64,000 bases of DNA from positions 62,001 through 126,000 of the forward strand of contig DAISXY010000010.1 in NCBI GenBank assembly GCA_036825615.1. The letters run 5' to 3'. Under the pieces are notes generated by a model. It saw only the letters and a list, made by a program, of their open reading frames with translations. It made no database searches and was not told where the DNA came from. This DNA is from JAICXG01 sp036825615 (GTDB lineage Bacteria; Verrucomicrobiota; Verrucomicrobiia; Chthoniobacterales; UBA10450). Position 1 is the stretch's first letter. The number at the start of each line of letters is the position of its first letter. The translations under genes and the position numbers were made by a program. Of the stretch, positions 7,763 to 16,431 are shown piece by piece.

Positions 7763-9502
7763 ATGAGTCCCGCCCTTAGTAAGTCTCTTACCGACATCCT
7801 TCTCGCCAGCGGCGTGCCGAGCCAGGAAGATGCCGCTGCCCTCACCGCCAACGTCAACGGCAATTCCTGGACCGAGGAGGTGCTCAACTCCGGCAAGGTC
7901 GACGAAACCAAATTCCTTCACGCCATTGGCGAGTTCTTCAATGTCCCGGTCGTGACGGTGGATTCGAAACGGATCGAGCGCGCAACCTTGGGCGTGCTCC
8001 CGAGCCGGTTCGTATTTCAGCACCACATTTTGCCGATCGAGCTCAAGGAGAAATCGGTCGTGCTCGCGACTTATGATCTCTTTAACTCGATCGCCCGCCA
8101 GCTCGCTTCTCAGCTTCTCGACAAACCGGCCGAATGGGTTTTAGCCCCGCGCGCCCAAATCCTGCGCGCGATGAAGACGCTCTATGGCGTCGGCGCCGAG
8201 ACTTTCGATGAAATCCTCAAGACCAATCGCTCGTTCGAAGCGCTCCAGGATATCGAGACGAGCACCGACCTGAACGCCGATGACCCGGAAGCGTCAGTCG
8301 TCAAGTTCGTCAACCAGATCATCCGCGAAGCGATCCACGAGCGCGCGACCGACATTCACGTCGAGCCGCTCGAGAACGACCTGCGCATCCGTTACCGCAT
8401 CGACGGCATCCTGCACGAGGTCGCGGTCCCGCCGCAGTTGCGCCTCCTCCAGTCGGCCATCATCTCGCGCCTCAAAGTCATGGCGCATATGGATATCGCC
8501 GAGCGCCGGCTGCCGCAGGACGGCCGCATCAATCTCGAAAGCGCCGATCAGAAAATCGACGTGCGCGTTTCCACCATCCCGACCGTGAACGGCGAGTCCA
8601 TCAGCCTGCGTCTTCTCAGCCGCGACCAGCAGCAGGCCTTCGGATTCGAGCGGCTCGACCTCAGCCCGGAACACACCCGGATGATGAAGTCCCTCCTGAA
8701 CCAGCCTAACGGAATCATCCTCGTCACTGGGCCGACCGGCTCGGGTAAGTCCACTTCGCTTTATTGCTTCCTCAGCAGCATCAACTCCGTCCAGCGCCGC
8801 ATCATCACGATCGAGGAACCGGTCGAGTATCGCCTGCCCGGTGTTTCGCAGATTGATGTGAAACCCGAGATCGATCTCACCTTTGCCAAAGGCCTGCGCC
8901 ACATCCTGCGCCAGGATCCGAACGTGGTGATGGTGGGAGAAATTCGCGACGTCGAGACCGCTGACATCGCGATCCGCGCCGCCATGACCGGTCACCTCGT
9001 CTTTAGCACGCTGCACACGAACGACGCCGTCGGCGGGATCACGCGTCTCATCGACATGGATGTCGAGCCGTTCCTCCTCGCCTCGGTCGTGAAAGCCTTC
9101 CTCGCCCAGCGCCTCGTCCGCACCATCTGTCCTGATTGCGTCGAGACCGTCGAGTATCCGAGAGAGTATCTCGAGGAAATCGGTTTCCCCCTCGATAAAG
9201 GCGTGACTTTCAAGCGCGGCGCCGGTTGTGAAAATTGCCGCCAGACCGGCTACCAGGGCCGCCTCGCGATTTACGAAATCTGCCTCGTCACCGACCCGCT
9301 GAAAAAGCTGATCATGAAGAAAGCCGACGGCGGCGAACTCAAGCAGTGCGCCATTGCCCAGGGCATGCATACCCTGCGCCAGGATGGCTGGCGTCGTGTG
9401 ATTGAAGGCAAAACCACCATCGAAGAAGTCGTCCGAGTGACCCAGACCGACGAAGTCATGGCCGAGACCACCGGCTTCGCCGAGCCGGTCAAATCGCGTT
9501 GA
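7763..9502 (+). CDS. gspE: Secretion/pilus assembly ATPase, GspE/PilB family
   Basis: 579 residues from the ATG at 7763, chosen because it lies just after the previous stop codon and begins a normal MshEN domain. The Walker A motif GPTGSGKST is at residues 323-331. The Asp box (ITIEEPVEY), Walker B (VVMVGEIRD) and His box (STLHTND) follow. The tetracysteine zinc element C456-x2-C459 ... C489-x2-C492 is characteristic of GspE and PilB. The protein is a cytoplasmic hexameric motor that drives pseudopilus or pilus growth. The inner-membrane partner GspF/PilC must be encoded elsewhere. Confidence 0.92.
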   Translation: MSPALSKSLTDILLASGVPSQEDAAALTANVNGNSWTEEVLNSGKVDETKFLHAIGEFFNVPVVTVDSKRIERATLGVLPSRFVFQHHILPIELKEKSVVLATYDLFNSIARQLASQLLDKPAEWVLAPRAQILRAMKTLYGVGAETFDEILKTNRSFEALQDIETSTDLNADDPEASVVKFVNQIIREAIHERATDIHVEPLENDLRIRYRIDGILHEVAVPPQLRLLQSAIISRLKVMAHMDIAERRLPQDGRINLESADQKIDVRVSTIPTVNGESISLRLLSRDQQQAFGFERLDLSPEHTRMMKSLLNQPNGIILVTGPTGSGKSTSLYCFLSSINSVQRRIITIEEPVEYRLPGVSQIDVKPEIDLTFAKGLRHILRQDPNVVMVGEIRDVETADIAIRAAMTGHLVFSTLHTNDAVGGITRLIDMDVEPFLLASVVKAFLAQRLVRTICPDCVETVEYPREYLEEIGFPLDKGVTFKRGAGCENCRQTGYQGRLAIYEICLVTDPLKKLIMKKADGGELKQCAIAQGMHTLRQDGWRRVIEGKTTIEEVVRVTQTDEVMAETTGFAEPVKSR

Positions 9503-9588
9503 TAGAGAACGCAAGATTCCGCAAACTGTTCCCGATGGCCCGAGGGCGGGCGGTCTCGAATGATTCGCGGTTGAACCTTTTCCCACGC

Positions 9589-9604
9589 GCGCGAACGTTC
9601 GCGC
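9589..9604. promoter_or_regulatory. 16-bp perfect palindrome just upstream of trpS
   Basis: GCGCGAACGTTCGCGC is a perfect palindrome ending 4 bases before the trpS ATG. Its place over the ribosome-binding region would suit an operator or an mRNA hairpin that controls translation. No known factor is assigned. Confidence 0.45.
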
Positions 9605-9608
9605 CGGC

Positions 9609-10568
9609 ATGCGCATTCTTTCCGGGATTCAACCGAGCGGCATTCTGCACATCGGGAATTTTTTTGGGATGATGCGGTCCGCGATCGCGCTCCAGGATGA
9701 GGGCGAGGCGCTTTATTTCATTGCCGATTACCACGCGCTCACCAGCGTGCGCGATCCGCAGGCGCTCCGCGAAAACAGCCGCCGCGTCGCACTCGATTTT
9801 CTCGCCTGCGGGCTCGATCCGGATAAGGCGTGTCTTTTTCTCCAGAGCGATGTGCCTCAGGTAACGGAGCTGACCTGGATTCTATCCACCGTCACGCCCA
9901 AGTCGCGGCTCGAGCTGTCCCATTCCTACAAAGATAAAGTCGCGCGCGGACTGGAGGCGAATGCCGGGCTTTTCAATTATCCCGTCCTGATGGCGGCCGA
10001 CATTCTGATCTACGACAGCGACGTTGTCCCGGTCGGCAAAGATCAGAAACAGCACATCGAGATCACGCGCGATATCGCGACCCGAATGAACGAGGCTTAC
10101 GGCGAGATCCTGAAGCTGCCGGAAGCGCGCATCCAGGAGAAGACACAAACCGTTCCCGGGCTCGACGGGCAAAAGATGAGCAAGAGCTACGGCAACACGA
10201 TCGACATCTTTGCCGAGGAAAAGGAGATGCGGAAACGGGTCATGAGCATCGTGACTGATTCTGCGGCGGTCGAAGCGCCGAAGCAGCCGGATCACTCAAC
10301 CATCTTCCAGCTTTTCTCTCTCGTCGCCGCGCCGGAGGAAATCACCGGCATGCGCGCAGCCTTTCAAAAAGGCGGGACCGGCTACGGCGATTTCAAGAAG
10401 CAATTGTTCGCGACGCTGTGGGAATTTTTCGCGCCGATGCGACGACGGCGGGAGGAAATTCTCGCGCAACCCGATTACATCGACGAAGTCCTCGCCCGCG
10501 GCGCTGAGCGCGCCAATGCCATTGCCGATGTGGTGATGACGCGCGTCCGCCGCGCGGTAGGGCTGTAG
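9609..10568 (+). CDS. trpS: Tryptophanyl-tRNA synthetase
   Basis: A 319-residue class I synthetase that charges tRNA-Trp. The HIGH-equivalent HIGN is at residues 14-17 (GIQPSGILHIGNFFG). GKDQKQHIEITRD lies in the middle. The KMSKS loop is at residues 189-193 (GQKMSKSYGNTIDIF). The length is normal for bacterial TrpS. The gene lies about 105 bases after gspE and may have its own promoter or be controlled at the palindrome before its start. The only tRNA-Trp gene seen here is at 35.5 kb. Confidence 0.95.
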   Translation: MRILSGIQPSGILHIGNFFGMMRSAIALQDEGEALYFIADYHALTSVRDPQALRENSRRVALDFLACGLDPDKACLFLQSDVPQVTELTWILSTVTPKSRLELSHSYKDKVARGLEANAGLFNYPVLMAADILIYDSDVVPVGKDQKQHIEITRDIATRMNEAYGEILKLPEARIQEKTQTVPGLDGQKMSKSYGNTIDIFAEEKEMRKRVMSIVTDSAAVEAPKQPDHSTIFQLFSLVAAPEEITGMRAAFQKGGTGYGDFKKQLFATLWEFFAPMRRRREEILAQPDYIDEVLARGAERANAIADVVMTRVRRAVGL

Positions 10569-10894
10569 GCTGCTCCGCTGCACACGACGCCAGATACGAG
10601 TGTCAATTCCATCCCGGATCGAACCCCGGTTTCGCACACCGAATGGCTGGCCTGATGGCGGACATCAATCGCGGAAAGGTCAACACCAGCAGAGGGAAAG
10701 CAGGCAGCCCGACTCGTCTACCTCGGGAACCACAAACTCAAAGGGCGAGCGCGTTGCGGCGGCGTTCCGCCAGGTGCTGGAACGTCATCGCCGAGTCCGA
10801 TTTTCACCCGCTTAGTCGAACTTGACCGCTTTAAGCGGTCGAGTCTGACCGGCGAAGCGGAAAAATCGGCGCGCGATTTCAATGTTACAGGGCG
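10569..10894. other. Intergenic region between convergent trpS and PIN/TRAM gene
   Basis: 326 bases without a gene I can support. Short open frames have unnatural composition. A self-complementary element at 10821-10842 (CTTGACCGCTT/AAGCGGTCGAG, one G-T pair) could fold as a hairpin between the two convergent genes. No T-run or other recognisable signal follows. Confidence 0.6.
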
Positions 10895-11920
10895 CTAAAT
10901 CGCGGAGCGGGCGGGCGGGGTTTCCTTCAGCTCGGCAAAAACGAGCCGGCCACCAGCGGTCGGAATCGACCCCGAAACAATCACCGGCAGCGTCCGGCCG
11001 ATGTAGGGCCGGCCGTGATTCACCACGATCATGGTCCCGTCCGGCAAATAGCCAACCGCCTGGTGCGGGTCGCGACCTTCCTTGACGAGGCTGAGTTCCA
11101 GCTCATCACCGGCGACCGCGACCGGCCGGAGCGCCTTCGAGAGATCATTCAAGTTCAAAACCGGCACCTGTTGCAGACGCGCCACCTGGCAGAGGGCCTG
11201 GTCGTTAGTCAGGAGCCGGGCGCGGAGCACTTTCGCAACTCGGATCAAGCGCGCGTCGATCGTTGTCTCGCCATCGGCCGCCGGCGCGTCGTGGATCGTC
11301 AGGTCGATTTGCGATGACTTTTGAAGCTCGTTCAACATTTCCAAACCGCGCCGGCCGCGCTCGCGCTTGATCGAGTCGTGCGAATCGGCCAGGAGCTGTA
11401 ATTCACCAAGGATAAAACGCGGAACAATAAGCGAGCGGCTGAGAAAACCGGTCGCGCAGAGCTCCGCGATCCGTCCGTCGATGATGACATTGCTATCGAT
11501 GATCAGCGGTTCGTGTTGCGTGGTCTCACGCGCGAAGCGCACATACGGAATGATGAGCGAGAACTCGTCCCGATTACTGCGCATCGCGAGCATCATTCCC
11601 AGATAACCAAAAGCGCAATAGACGATGAGCCGCGCCACCCACTGCGTCTCCTCCGGCTGATAACGCAGCACCTGCGAGGCCAACAGCAGGTTGGCAAAGA
11701 AGAGCCCAAGCAGAAGTCCGAAGGTGGCGGAGGAAAAAGCGCGGAGCGAAAATCCTTTCAGGAGCCGATCGATCAAGACAAGCACGAGCCCAAAAATCAG
11801 GCCGGCAAAAAGCCCGGGAATCGCATTCTGTTGCGTTTCCTGGGAGGTGAACGCGCCCACGACCGCACAGAAGGTGACGAACAAGACCCGCAGGAGATTG
11901 ACCGTGCGTTGCGGAGTCAT
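10895..11920 (-). CDS. Membrane-anchored PIN/TRAM-domain protein, YacL-like
   Basis: 341 residues. Residues 1-110 contain about four membrane segments (FVTFCAVVGAFTS; GLFAGLIFGLVLVLID; FGLLLGLFFANLLL; VYCAFGYLGMMLAM). A PIN nuclease domain begins LIIDSNVIIDGRI, with acidic residues in the active-site positions and TNDQALCQVA further on. The C-terminus is a TRAM-like beta-barrel (HQAVGYLPDGTMIVV). YacL proteins are conserved in Gram-positive bacteria and several diderm phyla, probably as RNA-cleaving or RNA-binding membrane proteins. It follows mlaD by only 6 bases, so it is probably the last gene of the Mla operon. Its role there is unknown. Confidence 0.88.
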   Translation of the reverse strand: MTPQRTVNLLRVLFVTFCAVVGAFTSQETQQNAIPGLFAGLIFGLVLVLIDRLLKGFSLRAFSSATFGLLLGLFFANLLLASQVLRYQPEETQWVARLIVYCAFGYLGMMLAMRSNRDEFSLIIPYVRFARETTQHEPLIIDSNVIIDGRIAELCATGFLSRSLIVPRFILGELQLLADSHDSIKRERGRRGLEMLNELQKSSQIDLTIHDAPAADGETTIDARLIRVAKVLRARLLTNDQALCQVARLQQVPVLNLNDLSKALRPVAVAGDELELSLVKEGRDPHQAVGYLPDGTMIVVNHGRPYIGRTLPVIVSGSIPTAGGRLVFAELKETPPARSAI

Positions 11921-11926
11921 CTTTGC

Positions 11927-12826
11927 CTAACGACTGCCGCGGCGCGGAGCCGGGGTGCTTTGCGGCGGCGGACTGGGCGCGCGATCGCGATAAAAGAGGA
12001 TCCCGCGATGGCGCAGGTTGTAGAGGAAGGCACGCACATCGTTAGCCAATTCCTCATTCGTAAGCAACATCGCCAGCAATCCGTTGCCGGATGTGGCTTG
12101 GCGCATCAAGCGCCCGGCCGACTGGATCGTATTGCGCGCATCACCCGCCGCCTTTCCCACCGTGTCGGCCGCTTCCTTCGCCGAGCCCAGAGTCGCGTCG
12201 GCTTTCTCAATCACGCCGTCCATCTTCTTCGACGACTCGGAAAGGGCCGCGGTCGTTTTGCTCAGGTTATCGAACGTCTCGTGCAGGTGCTGCATGTTTT
12301 CCTTTGAAAGCGCGCCGTCATTCAACCGACTCACCGCGGTGTCAATCTTCGCCACTGTCCCCCGCAGATCCTTGAGCAAGGCGCTCCCTTCCTTGGTTAG
12401 ATCGGAAATACCCGTCTCGCGTTTGCCTTCGATATAAGCGCCTTTGGCGACGTAAGCCGACGGCTTCCCCGGCGGCGGAAAAATCGCAACGAACCGGTCA
12501 CCTAACAACCCTGAACTACCGACGGTGAAGCTGCTCCCGGCCGGGATTTTGACATAATCAAAAATCTTCAAGGGCACCTCCACGCCCCGGCCCTGTTTCA
12601 CCAGTCGCGGCGGACCCGCGACCCGTCCGACCTTGGCCCCGCCTAACAACACATCCGAGCTCTTGAGCAGCCCGCTCGCGTCCTCGAAATGGACCGTGAG
12701 CGAGTAGTAGGTCTGAAAGCCTTCCCCGATCCGCCCGAACTGCACCACGAGCGCGGCGAGAACTGCGAGCCCGATCGCGACGAAAATCCCGACCTTTAGT
12801 TCGAGGCTGCGATCGTGTTCGTTCAT
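11927..12826 (-). CDS. mlaD: MlaD-type MCE-domain lipid-transport protein
   Basis: 299 residues. An N-terminal membrane anchor (KVGIFVAIGLAVLAALVVQF) is followed by one MCE domain (LTVHFEDASGLLKSSDVLLG) and a long helical or coiled-coil tail (EGSALLKDLRGTVAKIDTAV). MlaD hexamers carry phospholipids across the periplasm. The start overlaps the mlaF stop codon by 4 bases (ATGA), which indicates translational coupling. The tail is longer than in E. coli MlaD, as is common outside Proteobacteria. The stop TAG lies within the dispersed word TCGTTAGGC. Confidence 0.9.
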   Translation of the reverse strand: MNEHDRSLELKVGIFVAIGLAVLAALVVQFGRIGEGFQTYYSLTVHFEDASGLLKSSDVLLGGAKVGRVAGPPRLVKQGRGVEVPLKIFDYVKIPAGSSFTVGSSGLLGDRFVAIFPPPGKPSAYVAKGAYIEGKRETGISDLTKEGSALLKDLRGTVAKIDTAVSRLNDGALSKENMQHLHETFDNLSKTTAALSESSKKMDGVIEKADATLGSAKEAADTVGKAAGDARNTIQSAGRLMRQATSGNGLLAMLLTNEELANDVRAFLYNLRHRGILFYRDRAPSPPPQSTPAPRRGSR

Positions 12827-13614
12827 TCGTTAGGCTGGGAACGCGCCCGGCCGATCAGGAAATCCTGGATGATCGGGTCGGCCGAGACCTGAAGTTGCTC
12901 GGGCGTGCCGTGAAAGTAAATCCGCCCTTCGTGCAGGTAGGCAATATGATCGCCGACGTGGAACGCGCTCTTCATGTCATGAGTCACGACCACGCTCGTA
13001 ACGTGGTAGCGTTCCTGGAGCCGGCGAATCAGCCGATTAATGCTGTCGCTCACCACCGGGTCGAGCCCGGCCGTCGGCTCATCATAGAGAATGCAGGAGG
13101 GGCGATTGATGATCGCGCGCGCCAGGCCGACCCGCTTTTTCATTCCACCGCTCAGGTTCACCGGGAGCTTTTTCTCCTGACCTTCCAATTCGATCACCTC
13201 GAGAATTTCCGCGACTTTTTGCCGGATCAAATTGGGATCGCGCAGCCCGGCTTCGCGGAGCGGAAAGGCGATGTTCTCTTCCACCGTCATCGAATCAAAG
13301 AGCGCGCCGCCCTGGAAAAGAATCCCGACCTTGCGCCGGATCGCGGCCAGCCGGCGTTCACTTAACCCGATGATGCTCTGGCCATCGATCTCGATGTCCC
13401 CCTCGTTAGGCTGCATCAGGCCGATGAGGTTTTTCAAGAGCACGCTCTTGCCTCCGCCGCTCCGCCCGATGATCACGAGCGTCTGGCCGGCGCCGACTTC
13501 GATGTCGACTCCACGCAGGATTTGCTGCGGGCCGATCTCCTTCTTTAAGCCCCGGACCGCGATCATCGGCCGCGCGCCATTTCCACCCTGACCGTTGTTT
13601 TCGTTCACTGCCAT
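12823..13614 (-). CDS. mlaF: ABC transporter ATPase, MlaF type
   Basis: 263 residues. Walker A GRSGGGKS is at residues 50-57, the signature is LSGGM (as in Mkl/MlaF) and Walker B is CILYDEPT followed by AGLDP. The protein energises retrograde or anterograde phospholipid transport together with MlaE and MlaD. It overlaps mlaE by 10 bases and mlaD by 4 bases, so the three form one translationally coupled unit. The encoded C-terminus ends Q-P-N-E, where the dispersed word spells Pro-Asn-Glu. Confidence 0.92.
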   Translation of the reverse strand: MAVNENNGQGGNGARPMIAVRGLKKEIGPQQILRGVDIEVGAGQTLVIIGRSGGGKSVLLKNLIGLMQPNEGDIEIDGQSIIGLSERRLAAIRRKVGILFQGGALFDSMTVEENIAFPLREAGLRDPNLIRQKVAEILEVIELEGQEKKLPVNLSGGMKKRVGLARAIINRPSCILYDEPTAGLDPVVSDSINRLIRRLQERYHVTSVVVTHDMKSAFHVGDHIAYLHEGRIYFHGTPEQLQVSADPIIQDFLIGRARSQPNE

Positions 13615-14402
13615 CCCGCTGGGAAAATGATGTTGAGGAACATGGTGAGAAAAAAATTCGAAATCAAAATCGCGAGCGAAGCGTTCACCACCGCCTCGGT
13701 CGTGGCGCGCCCGACCCCGACCGCGCCTTCGCGCGTCGTCAGACCCTTATGGCAACTGATGAAAACAATCAGGAGCGCAAAGCAAAAACCCTTCGTCAGT
13801 CCCATGACGATATCGCGCATCTGCGTCCAGCGTTCCATGTTCGCGAGGTAATAGGGACCGCTGATATCGAGCAGGTTCACAGAGACGAAATAAGCCGCGC
13901 CCAGACCGAAAAAGATGCATTCCGCGACCAGCAGCGGCATCGAGATCATCATCGCCAGCATCCGCGGGACGACAAGGTAATCCACGGGGTGCACGGCGAG
14001 CGCGCGCAAGGCGTCAATCTGCTCGGTGACTTTCATCGTCCCGATCTCCGCCGACATCGCCGCTCCCACCCGTCCGGTCACCATCAGTCCGGTGAGCACC
14101 GGTCCCAGTTCGCGAAAGAGCGCCGCGGACACGACCGCACCGACGCCGGAGGCGATCCCGAGCTTGTTGAACTGAAAATAAGTCTGCGCCGCGAAAACCG
14201 CCCCGGTAAATCCACCGGTGATGATAACCACGACCTGCGAGAGCAAACCGATGTCCACCATTTGCCGGAGGAACAAACGCCACCGCATCCGATGGGTCAC
14301 CGCCGACCAGACTGATTCGGCGCCGAGCACAACCAGCTCGCCGAGATAAATGAAAAACGCGAGAACAACCGCGCCAAGGCCGGTGAAAAAACGGAAAAAC
14401 AT
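13605..14402 (-). CDS. mlaE: ABC transporter permease, MlaE type
   Basis: A 265-residue integral membrane permease with five or six hydrophobic segments. It contains the MlaE-family block around LGPVLTGLMVTGRVGAAMSAEIGTM, including the EIGTM signature that contacts the ATPase. It is the inner-membrane core of the lipid transporter encoded by the next two genes. It is the first clearly recognisable gene of the minus-strand operon mlaE-mlaF-mlaD-PIN/TRAM. The upstream 200 bases hold only a doubtful frame. Confidence 0.92.
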   Translation of the reverse strand: MFFRFFTGLGAVVLAFFIYLGELVVLGAESVWSAVTHRMRWRLFLRQMVDIGLLSQVVVIITGGFTGAVFAAQTYFQFNKLGIASGVGAVVSAALFRELGPVLTGLMVTGRVGAAMSAEIGTMKVTEQIDALRALAVHPVDYLVVPRMLAMMISMPLLVAECIFFGLGAAYFVSVNLLDISGPYYLANMERWTQMRDIVMGLTKGFCFALLIVFISCHKGLTTREGAVGVGRATTEAVVNASLAILISNFFLTMFLNIIFPAGWQ

Positions 14403-14441
14403 CTGCTTGCGCGCGCCGGCGCGTGGGCGCGGATCAGGCGC

Positions 14442-14693
14442 TCAGAGGGCCGGTGTTAGAGCCCGGGCGCATCTCCGGGGTCGCGTCAGCGAGGCGCAGT
14501 TCGAGGCCGATACGACAAAAAAGTTGCGAATTGCGCCCGAGGTATTCGTTGAGTGGCCGCGCTCGAGAGAAACAATGTTGTGGCCGCCATCGACCTTGTG
14601 GCGAAGCCCCGGCACCGCCTTCAATCCATGCTCGAGGTCGAGCGTCTTGTTCCGCTCGGGCAAGGCCGACGCATAAACTTGCGGTTCGATCAT
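14442..14693 (-). pseudogene. Doubtful small gene upstream of mlaE, perhaps frameshifted
   Basis: The first half (ATG at 14693; ASALPERNKTLDLEHGLKAV) has natural composition and a favourable codon third base. After roughly 14565 the same frame becomes unnatural, while another minus-strand frame reads plausibly (NEYLGRNSQLFCRIGLELRL) down to a TGA near 14440. One indel would join them into a protein of about 85 residues. No family is recognised. A spurious frame is equally possible. Confidence 0.25.
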
Positions 14694-14750
14694 AATGCGT
14701 GCGCGAGCTTACCCAGCGCCGTGCCCCGATGCAAAAGTGAAATGCAGCTT

Positions 14751-14786
14751 GTCATCCCGAGCCGCCGCGGGACGGCGAGGGACCTC
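14751..14786. repeat. Single arm of the palindromic interspersed repeat
   Basis: GTCATCCCGAGCCGCCGCGG is followed by GACGGCGAGGGACCTC. This is a GC-richer subtype also seen near 51935 and 59968, here without a clear partner arm. It lies in the 493-base interval between mlaE and the lipoprotein gene, in which nothing else is confidently recognised. Confidence 0.65.
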
Positions 14787-14895
14787 TCAACTGGAAGTTA
14801 TCGCCTCCCGTTAGGGAAAAGCAGGCATTGGCCGGCCGGCTCCAGATTGCAGCGCTCCTCAAAGCTGCGATAAATGAGCGACTGCGCGCCGCCTG

Positions 14896-15378
14896 ATGAA
14901 ATTCTGCTCGCTCCGAAGGCTCTGGATTTTCCTGACCCTCTGCTTCCTCGCCGGCTGCGCGACTCCGATGCCCGAAGGCATTCAGCAGGCACGCATTGCC
15001 ATGGCCGCGCGCATCCAGGCCGAGCCGCCGGGCAATTACTTTATCGGGCGGCGCTATTACAAACCCGATTACCATTTCTGGGGTTATGTGCGGCGGCCGG
15101 GCCAGCCATGGAGCAGTGCGCAGCTCGTTATGCTCAACGAAAACCAGAAGCTCGCGCCGGATCGCGAGCAGGTGAACTTCGGCTACGACAACAACTACGA
15201 ATACAAACTCTACGGCTACTTCAGCGGCGACAAGGTTTACGAACCGGCAAGCAACGGCGTCTATCCCGAGTTTGTCCTCCAGGGTTATGAGCTGATCTCA
15301 ACCAACCCGGCACCGATCTTCGCCAGCCAAATCCAGGGAAGAGGTGACAACCGCTATCAAATCGAAAAACCGCAATAG
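14896..15378 (+). CDS. Putative lipoprotein of unknown function
   Basis: 160 residues. It begins with a lipoprotein signal ending in the lipobox LAGC (WIFLTLCFLAGCAT), so the mature protein should be acylated at the cysteine and sit on an envelope membrane. The rest is rich in Tyr and Asn (YFIGRRYYKPDYHFWGYVR; NFGYDNNYEYKLYGYFSG) and contains no family I recognise. Its 3' end overlaps the GTG start of xerC by 35 bases in another frame, which makes co-expression likely. Confidence 0.75.
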   Translation: MKFCSLRRLWIFLTLCFLAGCATPMPEGIQQARIAMAARIQAEPPGNYFIGRRYYKPDYHFWGYVRRPGQPWSSAQLVMLNENQKLAPDREQVNFGYDNNYEYKLYGYFSGDKVYEPASNGVYPEFVLQGYELISTNPAPIFASQIQGRGDNRYQIEKPQ

Positions 15379-16297
15379 CGCGGACGCAGCGGATTCGGCC
15401 CAGCCGCGTCCGCGCAAAGACGTGCTCGCGGAAGAGTTTCTCCAGTTCCTCGAAACCGAACGCAACGCTTCTCCGCGCACCCTGCGCATCTATCGCGATG
15501 CGCTCCGCAATTTTCGCGAGGAAATGAAGACGCCCGACTGGCGGAAATGCCGCGCACAGCATTTTCGCGATTACCTCTTCGAATTGATGAAGCGCAAGCA
15601 GGCCCGCTCCTACATTCGCCTCCAGTTTTCCGCTCTCCGCAGCTTCTATCGCTTTCTCGTGGCGCGGAATCGCCTGACGAAAGACCCGGTGCGCGAAGTG
15701 CAGTTGCCGAAAACGGAAAAGAAGTTGCCGCTGGTACTCACACAGATGCAGATCAATGAGTTGCTGAGCGCGCCGCTCCGAGCGGAGAACCCGAAGAACG
15801 CGCCGAAATGGATGGCGTTGCGCGACGCCGCCATCATGGAGCTTTTCTACAGCAGCGGACTGCGCCTGGCCGAGTTGGCTGCGCTCAACGTCAACGATCT
15901 CGACCTCTACACCGAGTCCGTGCGCGTTCTGGGGAAAGGACGCAAGGAACGGGTCTGTCCCGTCGGCGCGCCCGCGCTCGAGGCGGTCTCGCGTTATCGG
16001 GCGGGGGCGAATGTGCACAGCGGCCCGCTTTTCATCAACAAAGGCCGGCGCAGAATCTCTCCGCGCTCGATCTGGCTCGTGCTCAAACGCTACCTGCATC
16101 ACACCTCGATTCCTATTTCGATCAGCCCCCATAAGCTGCGGCATTCCTTCGCCACCCATCTGCTCGACAACGGTGCCGACCTGCGCAGCGTCCAGGCGTT
16201 GTTAGGCCACGCCAGCCTCTCCACCACCCAGATCTACACCCACGTCACAACCGAGCGCCTGAAAAAAGCCTACGCCGACGCGCATCCGAGGGCGTAA
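15344..16297 (+). CDS. xerC: Tyrosine recombinase, XerC/XerD family
   Basis: 317 residues. The N-terminal SAM-like core-binding domain (EEFLQFLETERNASPRTLR) is followed by the catalytic domain. The conserved Arg (SSGLRLAEL), HKLRHSFATHLL, LLGHASLSTTQ and the nucleophile in IYTHV are all intact. Xer recombinases resolve chromosome dimers at dif. The GTG start at 15344 follows AGGGAAGA at good spacing. The length and motif order match XerC/XerD better than phage integrases, but the choice between C and D is open. No dif-like site was recognised nearby. The next 400 bases hold a degraded PIN gene. Confidence 0.88.
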   Translation: MTTAIKSKNRNSADAADSAQPRPRKDVLAEEFLQFLETERNASPRTLRIYRDALRNFREEMKTPDWRKCRAQHFRDYLFELMKRKQARSYIRLQFSALRSFYRFLVARNRLTKDPVREVQLPKTEKKLPLVLTQMQINELLSAPLRAENPKNAPKWMALRDAAIMELFYSSGLRLAELAALNVNDLDLYTESVRVLGKGRKERVCPVGAPALEAVSRYRAGANVHSGPLFINKGRRRISPRSIWLVLKRYLHHTSIPISISPHKLRHSFATHLLDNGADLRSVQALLGHASLSTTQIYTHVTTERLKKAYADAHPRA

Positions 16298-16431
16298 CCG
16301 CAACCCGTGCGGCCGCTGCGGACTTCATTTGATGATTTACTCCTCGAAGACCGTACTGCAAAGCCGCGATCAGCAACTTCGAATCATTCGAATAAGTCTC
16401 GCGCAGGCCGCTCGCCGCGGCCGCGGCCAAA

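Noticed and set aside
10605..10640. tRNA-like T-arm (GGTTCGATCC on the minus strand)
   Set aside because: No acceptor, D or anticodon stems can be formed around it.
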